This document shows positions 52,691-61,296 of a DNA stretch of 64,000 bases, one piece after another. Both the position numbers and the translations under genes were made by a program. The stretch lies in assembly GCA_018821435.1 (NCBI GenBank), contig JAHJME010000037.1, forward strand, positions 1-64,000, written 5' to 3'. The notes below the pieces were generated by a model that ran no database searches, was not told the origin of the DNA, and was given only the letters and a program-made list of their open reading frames with translations. The stretch's first letter is position 1. Every line of letters begins with the position of its first letter. The DNA is from Alphaproteobacteria bacterium. GTDB taxonomy: Bacteria > Pseudomonadota > Alphaproteobacteria > Caulobacterales > Caulobacteraceae.

Positions 52691-53376
52691 TCCCGTACAT
52701 TCTGGTCGTTGAGGACGAGGACGCCCTGGCGACCCTCCTGGACTACAACCTGATGAAGGAAGGCTTCCGCGTCGAGCGGGCCGCCGATGGCGAGGAAGCC
52801 CTGCTGCGGGTCGCCGAGGAGCCGCCGGATCTCGTGGTCCTGGACTGGATGCTGCCCAAGGTCTCGGGCGTCGAGGTCTGCCGCCAGCTCCGCGCCGGCG
52901 CCGAGACCCGGCGCACGCCGGTCCTGATGCTGACCGCCCGTGGGGAGGAAGCCGACAAGATTCGCGGCCTGGAGACCGGCGCCGACGACTATGTGGTCAA
53001 GCCCTTCGCCATGAGCGAGCTGGTGGCGCGCATCCGCGCCCTGCTGCGCCGCACGCGGCCCGAGCTGGTGGACGAGCGCCTGGAGTACGCCGACCTGATC
53101 CTGGATCGCGCGCGACACCGGGTGACCCGCGACGGCAAGGACATCCACCTGGGTCCCACCGAATACCGCCTGCTGGACTTCCTGATGCAGCGGCCCGGCA
53201 GGGTCTTCAGCCGCGAGCGCCTGCTGGACGCCGTCTGGGGCGCCAACACCTACGTCGAGGTCCGCACCGTGGACGTTCACGTGGGCCGGCTGCGCAAGGC
53301 GCTGCGCCAGGACGACTCGCCGGACCTCATCCGCACCGTGCGCTCGGCCGGCTACGCGCTGGACACCGAGGGGTAG
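52687..53376 (+). CDS. phoB: Phosphate-regulon response regulator PhoB
   Basis: 229 aa from GTG 52687. Receiver domain with phospho-acceptor Asp53 (VVLDWMLPKVSG), Thr in LMLTARG and Lys in DDYVVKPFA. The OmpR-type winged helix has LGPTEYRLLDFLMQRPGRVFSRE and the recognition region TVDVHVGRLRKAL. It activates genes with PHO boxes, five of which I find in this window. Coupled to phoU. Confidence 0.95.
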   Translation: MIPYILVVEDEDALATLLDYNLMKEGFRVERAADGEEALLRVAEEPPDLVVLDWMLPKVSGVEVCRQLRAGAETRRTPVLMLTARGEEADKIRGLETGADDYVVKPFAMSELVARIRALLRRTRPELVDERLEYADLILDRARHRVTRDGKDIHLGPTEYRLLDFLMQRPGRVFSRERLLDAVWGANTYVEVRTVDVHVGRLRKALRQDDSPDLIRTVRSAGYALDTEG

Positions 53377-53385
53377 GGGATAACG

Positions 53386-53403
53386 GCGTCATCCGAGCGT
53401 CAC
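53386..53403 (+). promoter_or_regulatory. PHO box upstream of the PlcP-like gene
   Basis: GCGTCAT-CCGA-GCGTCAC: two similar 7-mers with a 4-bp spacer, ending 46 bp before the ATG at 53450. It supports independent PhoB control of that gene. Confidence 0.6.
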
Positions 53404-53449
53404 AGACTCGGCTGACGTTCGTCTGCGTCTTTCGCCGTTGGGGGCAGCG

Positions 53450-54253
53450 ATGCACGAGACTTCTCCCGCCGTCCGCTGCCGGACGGCTTTCATCTCAGAC
53501 ATCCATCTGGGCACGAAGGGGTGCCAGGCCGAGCTGTTGCTGGAGTTCATCCGCGAACTCGAGTGCGAGACGCTGTATCTGGTCGGCGACATCGTCGACG
53601 GGTGGAAGTTGCGCTCGGGCTGGTTCTGGCCCCAGGCCCACAACGACGTGGTCCAGAAGATCCTGCGGCTGGCGCGCAAAGGCGTGAAGGTCGTCTACGT
53701 CCCCGGGAACCACGACGAGGTGGTCCGCGACTTCTGCGGCGTTCACTTCGGCGGCGTCATCGTGGCCCGAGATGCAATCCATGAAGCCGCCGATGGAAAA
53801 CGCTACCTGGTCACCCACGGCGACGAGTTCGACGGGGTGGTTCAGAACGCCCGCTGGCTGGCGTTCCTGGGCGACTGGAGCTACCGCGCCCTGATCGCCC
53901 TCAACACCCACTTCAATCGCGTGCGCCGGATGATGGGCCTGGGCTACTGGAGCCTGTCGGCCTACCTGAAGCACAAGGTGAAGGACGCCGTGGCGTTCAT
54001 CGACAAGTTCGAGGGCGCCATGGCCGACGAGGCCCGCCGGCGCGGCGTCCACGGCGTCATCTGCGGCCACATCCACCACGCCGAGATGCGCGACATCGGC
54101 GGCGTCATGTACCTCAACGACGGCGACTGGGTGGAAAGCTGCACCGCCATCGTCGAGCGCTTCGACGGCACGTTCGAGATCGTCCACTGGCTGGAGGCGC
54201 GCAAGGCGCTGGCCGCCACGCCCGTCCCCCTCCGCACGCCCATCGCCGCCTAA
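53450..54253 (+). CDS. PlcP-type metallophosphoesterase (lipid remodelling under phosphate limitation)
   Basis: 267 aa from ATG 53450 (GGGGG ribosome site 5 bp upstream; a TTG at 53438 is an alternative). Metallophosphoesterase motifs: FISDIHLG, LVGDIVDG, VPGNHDE, VTHGDEFDG and CGHIHHAEM. The family (COG2908) covers LpxH-like UDP-diacylglucosamine hydrolases and PlcP, the phospholipase C that Sinorhizobium and marine alphaproteobacteria use to degrade phospholipids during phosphate starvation. Position next to phoB and behind a PHO box favours PlcP. Caulobacter-type bacteria are known to use LpxI for lipid A, which also argues against LpxH. No glycolipid synthase gene is adjacent. Confidence 0.75.
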   Translation: MHETSPAVRCRTAFISDIHLGTKGCQAELLLEFIRELECETLYLVGDIVDGWKLRSGWFWPQAHNDVVQKILRLARKGVKVVYVPGNHDEVVRDFCGVHFGGVIVARDAIHEAADGKRYLVTHGDEFDGVVQNARWLAFLGDWSYRALIALNTHFNRVRRMMGLGYWSLSAYLKHKVKDAVAFIDKFEGAMADEARRRGVHGVICGHIHHAEMRDIGGVMYLNDGDWVESCTAIVERFDGTFEIVHWLEARKALAATPVPLRTPIAA

Positions 54254-54287
54254 AAAAGAAGGCCGCGACCGGGGGGCGGTCGCGGCC
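54251..54287 (-). terminator. Terminator on minus strand (distal)
   Basis: GGCCGCGACCG (54261-54271) and CGGTCGCGGCC (54277-54287) form a perfect 11-bp stem. On the minus strand it is followed by TTCTTTTTTA, so it terminates leftward transcripts from the porin gene. It overlaps the stop of the plus-strand PlcP gene. Confidence 0.8.
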
Positions 54288-54390
54288 GGAGAATTCGGCC
54301 TTCGGGGGGCCGACTGGAGATTACGCAAGGGGTTACTGCGCGCGACGCTAGCCGCCGTGCATGTCGCCCGCGTGACGGTCCTGCGACCCC

Positions 54391-54426
54391 AAAAGAAAAG
54401 GCCGCCGCGGCGAACCGCGACGGCCT
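54391..54426 (-). terminator. Terminator of the phosphate porin gene
   Basis: AGGCCGCCGCGG (54399-54410), loop CGAA, CCGCGACGGCCT (54415-54426): a 12-bp stem with one mismatch, followed on the minus strand by TTTTCTTTT. It lies about 30 bp past the porin stop. With the one at 54251 it forms a tandem pair. Confidence 0.85.
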
Positions 54427-54457
54427 CGAGTCTCCGGGGGGGAGGAAACGCCTGCGC

Positions 54458-56080
54458 TTAGAAGTTCACCTGACCGCGAGCGGCCAGCGCGTTGTAGGTC
54501 TGGCCGACCTGCAGGCCGGTGGCCCCCAGGCGGTCGATGTCCACATGCTGGTAGTCGAGCATCATCCGCATCGACGGGTTCAGGTACCAGTTGAGGCCGA
54601 CGGTCCAGATCTGCTGCTCGCCGCCCCGGACGGCGCCCAGCACGGGGGCCGTGCCGACATTGCCCTCGCGGAAGTTGAGATCGACGATCGAGTAGCGCGC
54701 GGCCACTTCGAAGGCGCCCCAGGTTCCGGCTTCGGGGTTGAAGTTGTAGGTCAGCCTGGGCGCGTCGAAGCGGGCTTCGGCCGCGTTGTAGACCCGCGGC
54801 TCGCCGGTCAGGACCCAGGAGCCCTGTACGTACCAGCCCTTGAACTTCGGATCGGCGGGACGGGCCGCGGTCGTGAGGCGGCGGTCGATCTTGTACTGGA
54901 ACCACTCGCCTTCGATCATCGCCGGGCCGTACTGGAAGGCGCCTTCCAGGCCGGCGACGCTGACGTGGTTGGCGTCGATGGCGCCGGTGTCGATCAGGCG
55001 CGTGCCGTCGAGACGCAGCTCGGGACGATCGCGGAGCTGGGCGCCGTAGCGGGGCGCGCCGGCCGCGCCGGAGTCGTTCGGCTGGATCACGTACTGGTAG
55101 TTGGCGCCGATGTGGGCCTGCCAGTCCGTGCCGGAGTAGGGCGCGAGCGCGACCCGGCCGATCCAGGCGGTCTGTTCGTCGAAGGGCTGGACGGTGGCCG
55201 AGGCCGCCGAGCTGCCCGTGGCGATGATGTTGCCGGTGAAGGCGGTGGAGGCGAACCAGCGGGTGGCGATGCCGGTGTCGTCGGCGCCCAGCACGCCGGC
55301 GCCGCTGACCTGGAAGGCCACGCGGCTGTCGCCGGCGGCCACGCCACGGGCGATCTCGGCGGGGGCCGGACGTTCCATCAGCGGCATCTGGCTGGTCGAG
55401 ACGGCGGCGGCCAGGCCGATGTTGGGCTCGAACGCGCCGACCTTGATCCGCAGGGGCTTCAGGGCCGTGTAGGTGATGGCGGCTTCATACAGGCGGCCGG
55501 GGTCTTCCTGACCCGACCCGCCGAACTCGTAGATGAACGAGTAGTCGAAGTCGCGGAACAGCTTGCCGTCCAGACCGATGCGGGCGCGGCGGAAGTTGGC
55601 GCCTTCGTTCAGGTCGCGGTTGGTGACGGCGGCCGGCAGATTGTTCTTCTGGAAGTACTTGCCGGTGTCGAGCATCAGGATCGCCTTGATGTTCGCGGTG
55701 AAGCGGCCATCGGCGGTGGCGAAGGCCGGCTTGCCGTTCGACAGGGTCGTGGTCACCGACGATCCGGCCGGCGCCTGCTTGAGCGTCGCGATGTCGGTGG
55801 TTGCCGTATCCTGGCCCGTCTTCATTTCCGCGAGCTGCGCGGCCATGGCGTCCAGCTGTTGCTGGATGGCCGAGAGCTGCGGCGACGGCTGCTGGCCGCC
55901 GGCCTTCATGGCGTCGAGCTGGGCGCGCATGTCGTCGAGTTGGCGCTGCATGGTCTGCAGCTTGCCGTCGGTGGCCGCGGGCGAGGCTGCCAGCGCGCTG
56001 GTGGCGACGCTGCACATCAGCACCCCGGCCAGGCTCGCGGAAAGCCACGCGGCAGCGCCGCGTTTGAGAGACAATCCCAT
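54458..56080 (-). CDS. Phosphate-selective porin, OprO/OprP family
   Basis: 540 aa. Signal peptide (residues 1-31, cleavage near ALA-A), then a coiled-coil segment (LQTMQRQLDDMRAQLDAMKAG and a second similar heptad stretch, about 38-95) that may trimerise or contact peptidoglycan. A barrel follows with the OprO/P-type blocks GRFTANIKAILMLDTG, FRRARIGLDGKLFRDFDYSF and WYLNPSMRMMLDYQHV. The C terminus ends in Phe (ARGQVNF). It imports phosphate or pyrophosphate across the outer membrane. A PHO box lies upstream and two terminators downstream. Divergent from pstS. Confidence 0.92.
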   Translation of the reverse strand: MGLSLKRGAAAWLSASLAGVLMCSVATSALAASPAATDGKLQTMQRQLDDMRAQLDAMKAGGQQPSPQLSAIQQQLDAMAAQLAEMKTGQDTATTDIATLKQAPAGSSVTTTLSNGKPAFATADGRFTANIKAILMLDTGKYFQKNNLPAAVTNRDLNEGANFRRARIGLDGKLFRDFDYSFIYEFGGSGQEDPGRLYEAAITYTALKPLRIKVGAFEPNIGLAAAVSTSQMPLMERPAPAEIARGVAAGDSRVAFQVSGAGVLGADDTGIATRWFASTAFTGNIIATGSSAASATVQPFDEQTAWIGRVALAPYSGTDWQAHIGANYQYVIQPNDSGAAGAPRYGAQLRDRPELRLDGTRLIDTGAIDANHVSVAGLEGAFQYGPAMIEGEWFQYKIDRRLTTAARPADPKFKGWYVQGSWVLTGEPRVYNAAEARFDAPRLTYNFNPEAGTWGAFEVAARYSIVDLNFREGNVGTAPVLGAVRGGEQQIWTVGLNWYLNPSMRMMLDYQHVDIDRLGATGLQVGQTYNALAARGQVNF

Positions 56081-56169
56081 CGTGGAATCCTTGGATTTTA
56101 CCGCCAGGAGCGGCGGACGTCGACGAGCCGGTCTCTAGGCTTCCAGTGCGACGGTTCGGCAAATGTCGC

Positions 56170-56187
56170 GCGACAAATTGATGACAG
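56170..56187 (-). promoter_or_regulatory. PHO box for the phosphate porin
   Basis: On the minus strand: CTGTCAT-CAAT-TTGTCGC, two 7-mers with 4-bp spacer; the first matches the classic consensus exactly. It is 89 bp upstream of the porin start. Confidence 0.75.
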
Positions 56188-56204
56188 TCGGGCGCGGTCC
56201 TTCG

Positions 56205-56233
56205 GTGTCACGCAACTGACACGCAACCGTCAC
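56205..56233 (+). promoter_or_regulatory. Triple PHO box upstream of pstS (first copy)
   Basis: Three 7-mers with 4-bp spacers: GTGTCAC-GCAA-CTGACAC-GCAA-CCGTCAC, an 11-bp period. It is 74 bp before the pstS ATG and only 17 bp from the oppositely oriented porin box. Confidence 0.8.
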
Positions 56234-56307
56234 CTCAGCTTCGCGGGGGCTGCGTAAACCGGCCCTCGACCGGGCGTCAAAAAGCACGCCAACGAGAGAG
56301 GGTCCCC

Positions 56308-57345
56308 ATGTTCAAACGCTATCTGATCGCGATCACCGCGGCGGTGTCCCTGGCGGGCATCGGTTCGGCCCAGGCCGCCGACATCGCCGGCGCCGGCGCG
56401 ACCTTCCCGGCCCCGGTTTACGCCAAGTGGGCCGAGACCTACCGGGCGCAGACCAACAACCGCCTGAACTACCAGGCCATCGGCTCGGGCGGCGGCATCC
56501 GCCAGATCACCGCCGGCACCGTCGACTTCGGCGCCACCGACAAGCCGCTGAAGCCGGACGACCTTGCAACAGGCGGCTTCGTTATGTTCCCCACCGTGAT
56601 CGGCGGCGTCGTGCCGGTGATCAATCTGCCGGGGATCAAGTCGGGCGAGATCAAGCTGACCGGCGCGCTGACCGCCGACATCTTCCGCGGCGTGCTGAAG
56701 AAGTGGAACGACCCGCTGATCGCCAAGTACAATCCGGGCGTGACGCTGCCGAACCTGCCGATCACGGTGGTTCACCGTTCGGACGGCTCGGGCACGACCT
56801 TCCTGTTCACCAGCTACCTCGCCATGAAGGCGCCGCGCTGGGCCAGCGAAGTGGGCGCCAATGACGCCGTGAAGTGGCCGACCGGCCTGGGCGGCAAGGG
56901 CAACGACGGCGTCGCGGCCTATGTGAAGCAGACCCCGGGCGCGATCGGCTACGTCGAATACGCCTTCGCCAAGCAGAACGGCCTGACCTACACCCTGCTG
57001 CAGAACAAGGCCGGCAAGTACGTCCAGCCCGCCGCCGCCAACTTCAGCGCGGCCGCCGCCGGCGCCAAGTGGAACGCCGCCCCCGGCTTCTACCTGCTGC
57101 TGCTGGATCAAGCCGGCGCCGAAGCCTGGCCGATCACGGGCGCCACCTTCATCCTGGTGAAGGCCAAGCAGGAAGACGCCGCCAAGGGCAAAGAGGTCCT
57201 GGCCTTCTTCGACTGGGCCTACAAGAACGGCGACGCCGCCGCCAACCAGCTGGACTATCTGCCGATGCCCGCCGCGGTGAAGGAGCTGGTCCGCAAGTCC
57301 TGGAGCAAGGTCGTCGGTCCGGACGGCAAGCCCGTCTACCGCTAG
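56308..57345 (+). CDS. pstS: Periplasmic phosphate-binding protein PstS (first copy)
   Basis: 345 aa with a classical Sec signal peptide (MFKRYLIAITAAVSLAGIGSAQA). Phosphate-site blocks: AGATFPAPVYAKW, GSGGGIRQITAGTVDFGATDKPL and VVHRSDGSGTTFLFTSYL. It captures phosphate for PstCAB. This copy is a soluble periplasmic protein standing alone behind a triple PHO box, about 3 kb before the pst operon, which carries its own lipoprotein PstS. Confidence 0.95.
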   Translation: MFKRYLIAITAAVSLAGIGSAQAADIAGAGATFPAPVYAKWAETYRAQTNNRLNYQAIGSGGGIRQITAGTVDFGATDKPLKPDDLATGGFVMFPTVIGGVVPVINLPGIKSGEIKLTGALTADIFRGVLKKWNDPLIAKYNPGVTLPNLPITVVHRSDGSGTTFLFTSYLAMKAPRWASEVGANDAVKWPTGLGGKGNDGVAAYVKQTPGAIGYVEYAFAKQNGLTYTLLQNKAGKYVQPAAANFSAAAAGAKWNAAPGFYLLLLDQAGAEAWPITGATFILVKAKQEDAAKGKEVLAFFDWAYKNGDAAANQLDYLPMPAAVKELVRKSWSKVVGPDGKPVYR

Positions 57346-57370
57346 ACCCTAGCCTTCCAATTCGGAACGT

Positions 57371-57395
57371 CATGGTCGGCCTCGCGCCGGCCATG
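57371..57395. terminator. Possible bidirectional terminator between pstS and pit
   Basis: CATGGTCGGC (57371-57380) and GCCGGCCATG (57386-57395) pair with one G-T, loop CTCGC, between two converging stops. No strong T-run on either side. Confidence 0.45.
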
Positions 57396-57407
57396 TGCGT
57401 TTCGGGC

Positions 57408-58424
57408 CTACCCGAACGTCCGCTCGGCCAGTCGCGCCAGGCCGTAGAAGCCCGCCGCGATCAGGCCCGAGGCGGGCATGGTGATCACCCAGGCCCAGAC
57501 GATCCGCCCGGCGATGTTCCAGCGCACCGCCGACGTGCGCCGCGCCGCGCCCACGCCGACGATCGCGCCGGTGATGGTGTGGGTCGTCGAGATCGGCACA
57601 CCGATGTGTGTGGCCAGGAAGATGGTGATCGCCCCGCCGGTTTCCGCGCAGAAGCCTTGCTGCGGCGACAGCCGGGTGATCTTCGATCCCATCGTGTGGA
57701 CGATCCGCCAGCCACCGAACAGGGTGCCCAGGCCCAGCGCTGCCTGGCAGCTGATCACCACCCAGAACGGCACGTGGAATTCCGGCCCGAGCTGACCGTG
57801 CGAGAACAGCAGCACCGCGATGATCCCCATGGTTTTCTGGGCGTCGTTGCCGCCGTGCCCCAGCGAGAACATCGCCGCCGAGACGAACTGCAGCTTGCGG
57901 AAGGTGCTGTCGGCCATGGCCGGCGTGGCCTTCACGAACGCCCACGAGACGATCAGCACCAGGACGATCGCCAGGGCGAACCCCAGGGCCGGCGACACCA
58001 CGATCCCGGCCACCGTCTTCCAGACCCCCGACCAGATCACACCCTCGAATCCGGCCTTGGTGATCCCGGCGCCCAGCAGCCCGCCGATCAGCGCGTGCGA
58101 GGACGATGACGGAATGCCCAGCAGCCAGGTGATGACGTTCCAGGTGATCGCCCCGCCCAGCGCCCCAAAAATCACCGCGTCGGAGATGATGTCGGCGTTG
58201 ATGATGCCCTTGCCGACCGTGTTGGCCACGTGCAGGCCGAAGAACAGGAAGGCGATGAAGTTGAAGAAGGCGGCCCACACCACCGCCCAGCGCGGCGACA
58301 GCACGCGGGTCGAGACGATGGTGGCGATCGAGTTGGCGGCGTCGTGCAGGCCGTTCAGGAAGTCGAACGCCAGCGCCACGAACACCAGGAAGATGAGCAC
58401 ATAGCTCACGCCCGCGAGGTCCAT
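57408..58424 (-). CDS. pit: Low-affinity inorganic phosphate transporter (PiT family)
   Basis: 338 aa with about ten TM segments. The two inverted PiT signatures are clear: FDFLNGLHDAANSIATIVSTRVLSP near the N terminus and SLGHGGNDAQKTMGI in the middle, with GIPSSSSHALIGG and GVPISTTHTITGAIVG loops. A cation-driven carrier of metal-phosphate in the inner membrane. It starts 4 bp after the DUF47 gene, so the two are one operon. No PHO box is visible for it, consistent with a role when phosphate is ample. Confidence 0.95.
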   Translation of the reverse strand: MDLAGVSYVLIFLVFVALAFDFLNGLHDAANSIATIVSTRVLSPRWAVVWAAFFNFIAFLFFGLHVANTVGKGIINADIISDAVIFGALGGAITWNVITWLLGIPSSSSHALIGGLLGAGITKAGFEGVIWSGVWKTVAGIVVSPALGFALAIVLVLIVSWAFVKATPAMADSTFRKLQFVSAAMFSLGHGGNDAQKTMGIIAVLLFSHGQLGPEFHVPFWVVISCQAALGLGTLFGGWRIVHTMGSKITRLSPQQGFCAETGGAITIFLATHIGVPISTTHTITGAIVGVGAARRTSAVRWNIAGRIVWAWVITMPASGLIAAGFYGLARLAERTFG

Positions 58425-58428
58425 GCGT

Positions 58429-59070
58429 CTAGAGGTGCTCGATCAGCACGCCGCTGATCCGGTTGGCCACGTCCTCGAAGCGGTCGACCACCTTTTCCAG
58501 GTGATCGTAGATCTCGGCGCCGACGATGTAGGCCATCGGGTCGGTCTTGCCGACGTTGCGATAGAGCGCGGCGATCCCGGAGTCGTAGAGCTGGTCCGAT
58601 TCCTCTTCCAGGCGGGTCACCTGCTCGGTGAGGCTGTTGAGCTTCGCGGCGTTGGTCTTCATCGAGCGCAGCAGGGGCACGGCCTGGGACGTCAGGTCGG
58701 CGGTCTTCACGATCACCGCGCCCAGCCGCAGCATGTCGGGCTGGAACTCGCGCTGTTCGAACAGGGCGGTGACCTTGGCCGTCTTGTGCATCTGGTCGAT
58801 GGCATCGTCCATCGAGCTGGTCAGATCGATGATGTCGGCGCGGTCGAAGGGCGTGATGAACGTGCGGCGGACCAGCAGCATCACCTCGCGGGTGACGTCG
58901 TCGGCGTCATTCTCGTACCTGGCGACGGCGGCGCAATGCTCGGGAACGTCGGCGCCGCCCTCCAGCAGCTTGTGAAGGGACTGCGCGCCGGCGCACAGCG
59001 TCGCGGCATGGCGCTCGAACAGGTCGAAGAACCCGCCCTCCTTGGGCATGAGGGCCTGGAACCAGTTCAC
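58429..59070 (-). CDS. DUF47/PhoU-like Pit accessory protein
   Basis: 213 aa, all-helical. Family blocks: MNWFQALMPKEGGFFDLFERH, YENDADDVTREVMLLV, FITPFDRADIIDLTSSMDDAID and IYDHLEKVVDRFEDVANRISG with its metal-coordinating acidic residues. DUF47 proteins regulate Pit transporters, much as PhoU acts on Pst. It is directly upstream of pit on the same strand. Cytoplasmic, possibly membrane-associated. Confidence 0.93.
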   Translation of the reverse strand: MNWFQALMPKEGGFFDLFERHAATLCAGAQSLHKLLEGGADVPEHCAAVARYENDADDVTREVMLLVRRTFITPFDRADIIDLTSSMDDAIDQMHKTAKVTALFEQREFQPDMLRLGAVIVKTADLTSQAVPLLRSMKTNAAKLNSLTEQVTRLEEESDQLYDSGIAALYRNVGKTDPMAYIVGAEIYDHLEKVVDRFEDVANRISGVLIEHL

Positions 59071-59134
59071 ATTCGACCTCTATTTTTGGTGTCGCGGCAC
59101 GTGTCTGGCGGGTCCATAGCGCGATCCGCGGCCG

Positions 59135-59163
59135 CCGTCATTGAAGTGTCATGCGAGTGTCTC
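59135..59163 (+). promoter_or_regulatory. Triple PHO box upstream of pstS2-pstCAB-phoU
   Basis: CCGTCAT-TGAA-GTGTCAT-GCGA-GTGTCTC: three 7-mers with 4-bp spacers, 82 bp before the pstS GTG start. Confidence 0.8.
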
Positions 59164-59245
59164 AAAACCTTCGGTATCTTGTCGCCGAAGTGTCATCCGC
59201 CCCGCGTAGGACGAGCGCCAAGATCCCCGAAAGCGGAGATGACGC

Positions 59246-60328
59246 GTGTATCGGAAAATCGTCCTTGGCCTGGCGGCATGCCTGGCTCTTTCGGCCTGCG
59301 GGCAGAAGACTGACACCAAGGGCGGCGCCGCGGCGCCCGCCGCGTCCGGCGCTCAGATCGCCGGGGCAGGGGCCTCGTTCCCCGCGCCGCTCTACGCCAA
59401 ATGGGCCGAGACCCAGAAGGCCGACACCGGCGTCGCGCTGAACTATCAGTCGATCGGTTCGGGCGGCGGCATCAAGCAGATCAAGGCCAAGACGGTCGCC
59501 TTCGGGGCCACCGACAAGCCGCTGAAGCCGGAAGAGCTGGAAGCCGACGGCCTGGCTCAGTTCCCGACCGTCATCGGCGGCGTGGTTCCCATCGTGAACC
59601 TGCCCGACCTGCAACCCGGCCAGCTCAAGCTGACCGGCCCGGTGCTGGCCGACATCTTCCTGGGCACGGTCAAGAAGTGGAACGACCCGGCCATCGCCGC
59701 GCTGAACCCCGGCCTGAAGCTGCCCAACCTGCCGATCACGGTGGTCCACCGCTCGGACGGCTCGGGCACCAGCTTCCTGTTCACCAGCTATCTGACCGCC
59801 GTCGCGCCCAAGTGGGCCGTGGTGGGCGCAAGCGACGCGGTGAAGTGGCCGACCGGCCAGGGCGGCAAGGGCAACGACGGCGTCTCAGGCTATGTGAAGC
59901 AGACCCCCGGCGCCATCGGCTACGTCGAGTACGCCTACGCCAAGCAGAACGGCCTGCCGCACGCCAGTCTGCGGAACGCCGCCGGCCAGTACGTCAACCC
60001 GACCGCCGAGAGCTTCTCGGCCGCCGCGGCCGGCGCCGACTGGACCAAGGCTCCCGGCTTCTACCTGCTGCTGATCGATCAGAAGGACCCAGCAGCCTGG
60101 CCGATCACCGGCGCGACCTTCATCCTGATGCACAAGGCCCAGGCCGACGCCACCACCGGCAAGACGGTGCTGAGCTTCTTCGACCGCGCCTATTCCACGG
60201 GCGACGCCGCGGCCAGCGAACTGGCCTACGTGCCGCTGCCGGCCGCGCTGAAGGCCCAGGTCCGGGCCAGCTGGTCGGCCATCGTCGGCCCCGACGGCAA
60301 GCCGGTCTTCACACCGGCCGCCCAATGA
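59246..60328 (+). CDS. pstS: Phosphate-binding lipoprotein PstS (second copy)
   Basis: 360 aa from GTG 59246. Lipobox LSAC (Cys18) ends the signal peptide, so this copy is membrane-anchored, unlike the soluble one at 56308. Ligand blocks are nearly the same: AGASFPAPLYAKW, GSGGGIKQIKAKTVAFGATDKPL and VVHRSDGSGTSFLFTSYL. It overlaps pstC by 4 bp (ATGA), making it the operon's own binding protein. Confidence 0.95.
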   Translation: MYRKIVLGLAACLALSACGQKTDTKGGAAAPAASGAQIAGAGASFPAPLYAKWAETQKADTGVALNYQSIGSGGGIKQIKAKTVAFGATDKPLKPEELEADGLAQFPTVIGGVVPIVNLPDLQPGQLKLTGPVLADIFLGTVKKWNDPAIAALNPGLKLPNLPITVVHRSDGSGTSFLFTSYLTAVAPKWAVVGASDAVKWPTGQGGKGNDGVSGYVKQTPGAIGYVEYAYAKQNGLPHASLRNAAGQYVNPTAESFSAAAAGADWTKAPGFYLLLIDQKDPAAWPITGATFILMHKAQADATTGKTVLSFFDRAYSTGDAAASELAYVPLPAALKAQVRASWSAIVGPDGKPVFTPAAQ

Positions 60329-61296
60329 GCGCAGTCGCCGACCTTCCGCCGACCGTCGCGGCCGCGCCGTCGCGGTCGGCCTTCGGGGCCGCGTTCGACA
60401 AGGGCTTCGAGATCCTCTGCTTCTCGGCGGCCACGTTCCTGCTGACCGCGCTGGGAGGTATCGTCATCTCCCTCGCGATCGGCGGCTGGCCGGCGTTCGA
60501 GACCTTCGGCCTGAACTTCTTCATCAGCGCCGAGTGGGATCCGGTCCAGGAGATCTACGGCGCCGCCGGCGCGGTGACCGGCACCTTGGTCAGCGCCTCG
60601 CTGGCCCTGCTGTTCGCCCTGCCGCTGTCCTTCGGGATCGCCATCTTCCTGGTCGAGCTGTGCCCGCCCATGCTGCGCCGGACCATCGGCACGGCGGTCG
60701 AGCTGCTCGCGGGCATCCCCTCCATCGTCTACGGCATGTGGGGCCTGTTCGTCTTCGCGCCCTGGTTCGCCAAGCACGTCCAGATGCCCATCATGATGTC
60801 GGTCGAACCCGGCAGCTTCTGGGAAAAGATCACCACGGGCGTGCCGAACGGCGCGGGCATCCTGTCGGCGTCGATCATCCTGGCGATCATGATCCTGCCG
60901 TTCATCGCGGCGACCATGCGCGAGCTGCTGCTGACCATCCCGGCCCAGGTGCGCGAGAGCGCCTACGGCCTGGGCTCGACCACCTTCGAAGTGATCCGCA
61001 AGGTCAGCATCCCCTACGTCCGCACCGGTGCCATCGGCGCGGTCATGCTGGGCCTGGGCCGCGCGCTGGGCGAGACGATGGCCGTCACCTTCATCATCGG
61101 TAACGCCCACGGCTTCCCGACCTCGATCTTCGCCTCGGGCTCGACCATCGCGTCCACCATCGCCAACGAGTTCGCCGAGGCCACCGAGCGCCTCCACTCC
61201 GCGTCGCTCATCGCGCTCGGCCTGGTGCTCTTCGTCATCACCTTCATCGTCCTGGCCCTGGCCCGGCTGCTCATCGGAAGGCAGGCCAACCTATGA
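60325..61296 (+). CDS. pstC: Phosphate ABC transporter permease PstC
   Basis: 323 aa from ATG 60325. Six or so TM segments with the permease EAA-type loop (ESAYGLGSTTFEVIRKVSIPY) and the PstC block GRALGETMAVTFIIGN. Other typical stretches: ELLAGIPSIVYGMWGLFVFAP. It forms the inner-membrane channel with PstA. Overlaps both neighbours by 4 bp. Confidence 0.96.
   Translation: MSAVADLPPTVAAAPSRSAFGAAFDKGFEILCFSAATFLLTALGGIVISLAIGGWPAFETFGLNFFISAEWDPVQEIYGAAGAVTGTLVSASLALLFALPLSFGIAIFLVELCPPMLRRTIGTAVELLAGIPSIVYGMWGLFVFAPWFAKHVQMPIMMSVEPGSFWEKITTGVPNGAGILSASIILAIMILPFIAATMRELLLTIPAQVRESAYGLGSTTFEVIRKVSIPYVRTGAIGAVMLGLGRALGETMAVTFIIGNAHGFPTSIFASGSTIASTIANEFAEATERLHSASLIALGLVLFVITFIVLALARLLIGRQANL

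Noticed and set aside
53450..54253. Naming the metallophosphoesterase LpxH
   Set aside because: Same family, but the phoB neighbour and PHO-type repeat favour PlcP; left unnamed because the substrate is unproven.
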